Assembly: GCA_910577075.1 (NCBI GenBank)
Contig: CAJTKV010000027.1
Coordinates: 3,950-27,743 of the forward strand
Direction: 5' to 3'
Origin: an uncultured Bacilli bacterium
Lineage (GTDB): Bacteria; Bacillota_I; Bacilli_A; RF39; UBA660
DNA length: 23,794 nucleotides
Shown here piece after piece: positions 23,704-23,794 of the stretch. The position numbers and the translations under genes were made by a program. How positions within the stretch are numbered: the stretch's first letter is position 1; every line of letters begins with the position of its first letter. The notes beneath the pieces were generated by a model. That model ran no database searches and was not told the DNA's origin. It worked only from the letters and a program-made list of their open reading frames with translations.

Positions 23704-23794
23704 AATATAAGCCCCTTTACATCCTCAGTAACATCGATTTCTCTCTTATCCAAATCAATATTTTTTATAAAAGAACCTCTTAAAGGAATATAGT
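23700..23794 (-). CDS. rimM: Ribosome maturation factor RimM, C-terminal end (5' part outside window)
   Basis: Only the last 30 codons are in the window, open to the right edge. The visible protein, YIPLRGSFIKNIDLDKREI then DVTEDVKGLIL, matches the RimM end (IP-x(3)-FV-x(2)-VD ... GL). RimM helps mature the 30S head. The TGA stop overlaps the trmD start (ATGA), the standard rimM-trmD coupling, which supports the call. It also shows that TGA is a stop codon in this genome. Confidence 0.85.
   Translation of the reverse strand, partial: YIPLRGSFIKNIDLDKREIDVTEDVKGLIL

Noticed and set aside
1..23794. CRISPR arrays, insertion sequences, prophage or integration sites.
   Set aside because: No regularly spaced repeats, transposase or integrase motifs, or terminal inverted repeats with target duplications were seen.

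Overview
The window is AT-rich bacterial chromosome from what looks like a walled, low-GC member of the Bacillota, Bacilli-like. The grounds are strong Shine-Dalgarno sites (AGGAGG), TTGACA/TATAAT-type promoters, and Firmicutes-type gene content and order (yrzE-, comN- and spoVB-like genes with rel and dtd; rimM-trmD; efp; rpmG). TGA works as a stop (end of rimM), so this is not a code-4 Mycoplasma. A class B penicillin-binding protein and a SpoVB/MurJ-type flippase imply a peptidoglycan wall. An uncultured gut lineage near RF39/Erysipelotrichales would fit, but that is inference. I see no mobile element, CRISPR array, tRNA or rRNA.

Layout. 1-6610 is rightward: the 3' end of a membrane-anchored transglutaminase-like protein, a membrane-anchored lysozyme-fold (glucosaminidase-like) protein, a large cytoplasmic coiled-coil/repeat protein with one membrane segment, and a ZIP metal transporter. 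6611-7457 is about 850 bp without genes but with several C-rich/G-rich hairpins. 7473-13809 is mostly leftward: an XRE regulator, efp, rpmG, a class B PBP, a small membrane protein and uvrC, with one short DUF2624-like gene facing right. 13974-15834 is rightward: a single-domain YigZ-like gene, an HExxH metallopeptidase-like gene and a YrzE-like membrane protein. 15841-18694 is a tightly overlapping leftward operon (comN-like, rel, dtd). A rightward SpoVB/MurJ-like flippase follows. 20049-23794 is leftward: a secreted or anchored unknown protein, trigger factor, an unknown 150-residue protein, trmD and the end of rimM.

How the genes work together. Most of the window is housekeeping: translation (efp, rpmG, tig, trmD, rimM, dtd), stringent response (rel), DNA repair (uvrC) and wall growth (PBP, flippase). 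The most novel part is 1400-5800. The lysozyme-fold protein and the coiled-coil protein carry the same unannotated domain of about 85 residues, placed just before a membrane segment in both. Their promoters also share a GTGTGGT element at exactly the same distance from TTGACA. This suggests a paired, co-regulated cell-envelope system linking a cytoplasmic scaffold to an external wall hydrolase. The second notable point is the Rel protein: its synthetase motifs are intact, but its ppGpp-hydrolase centre carries four substitutions at normally conserved acidic positions.
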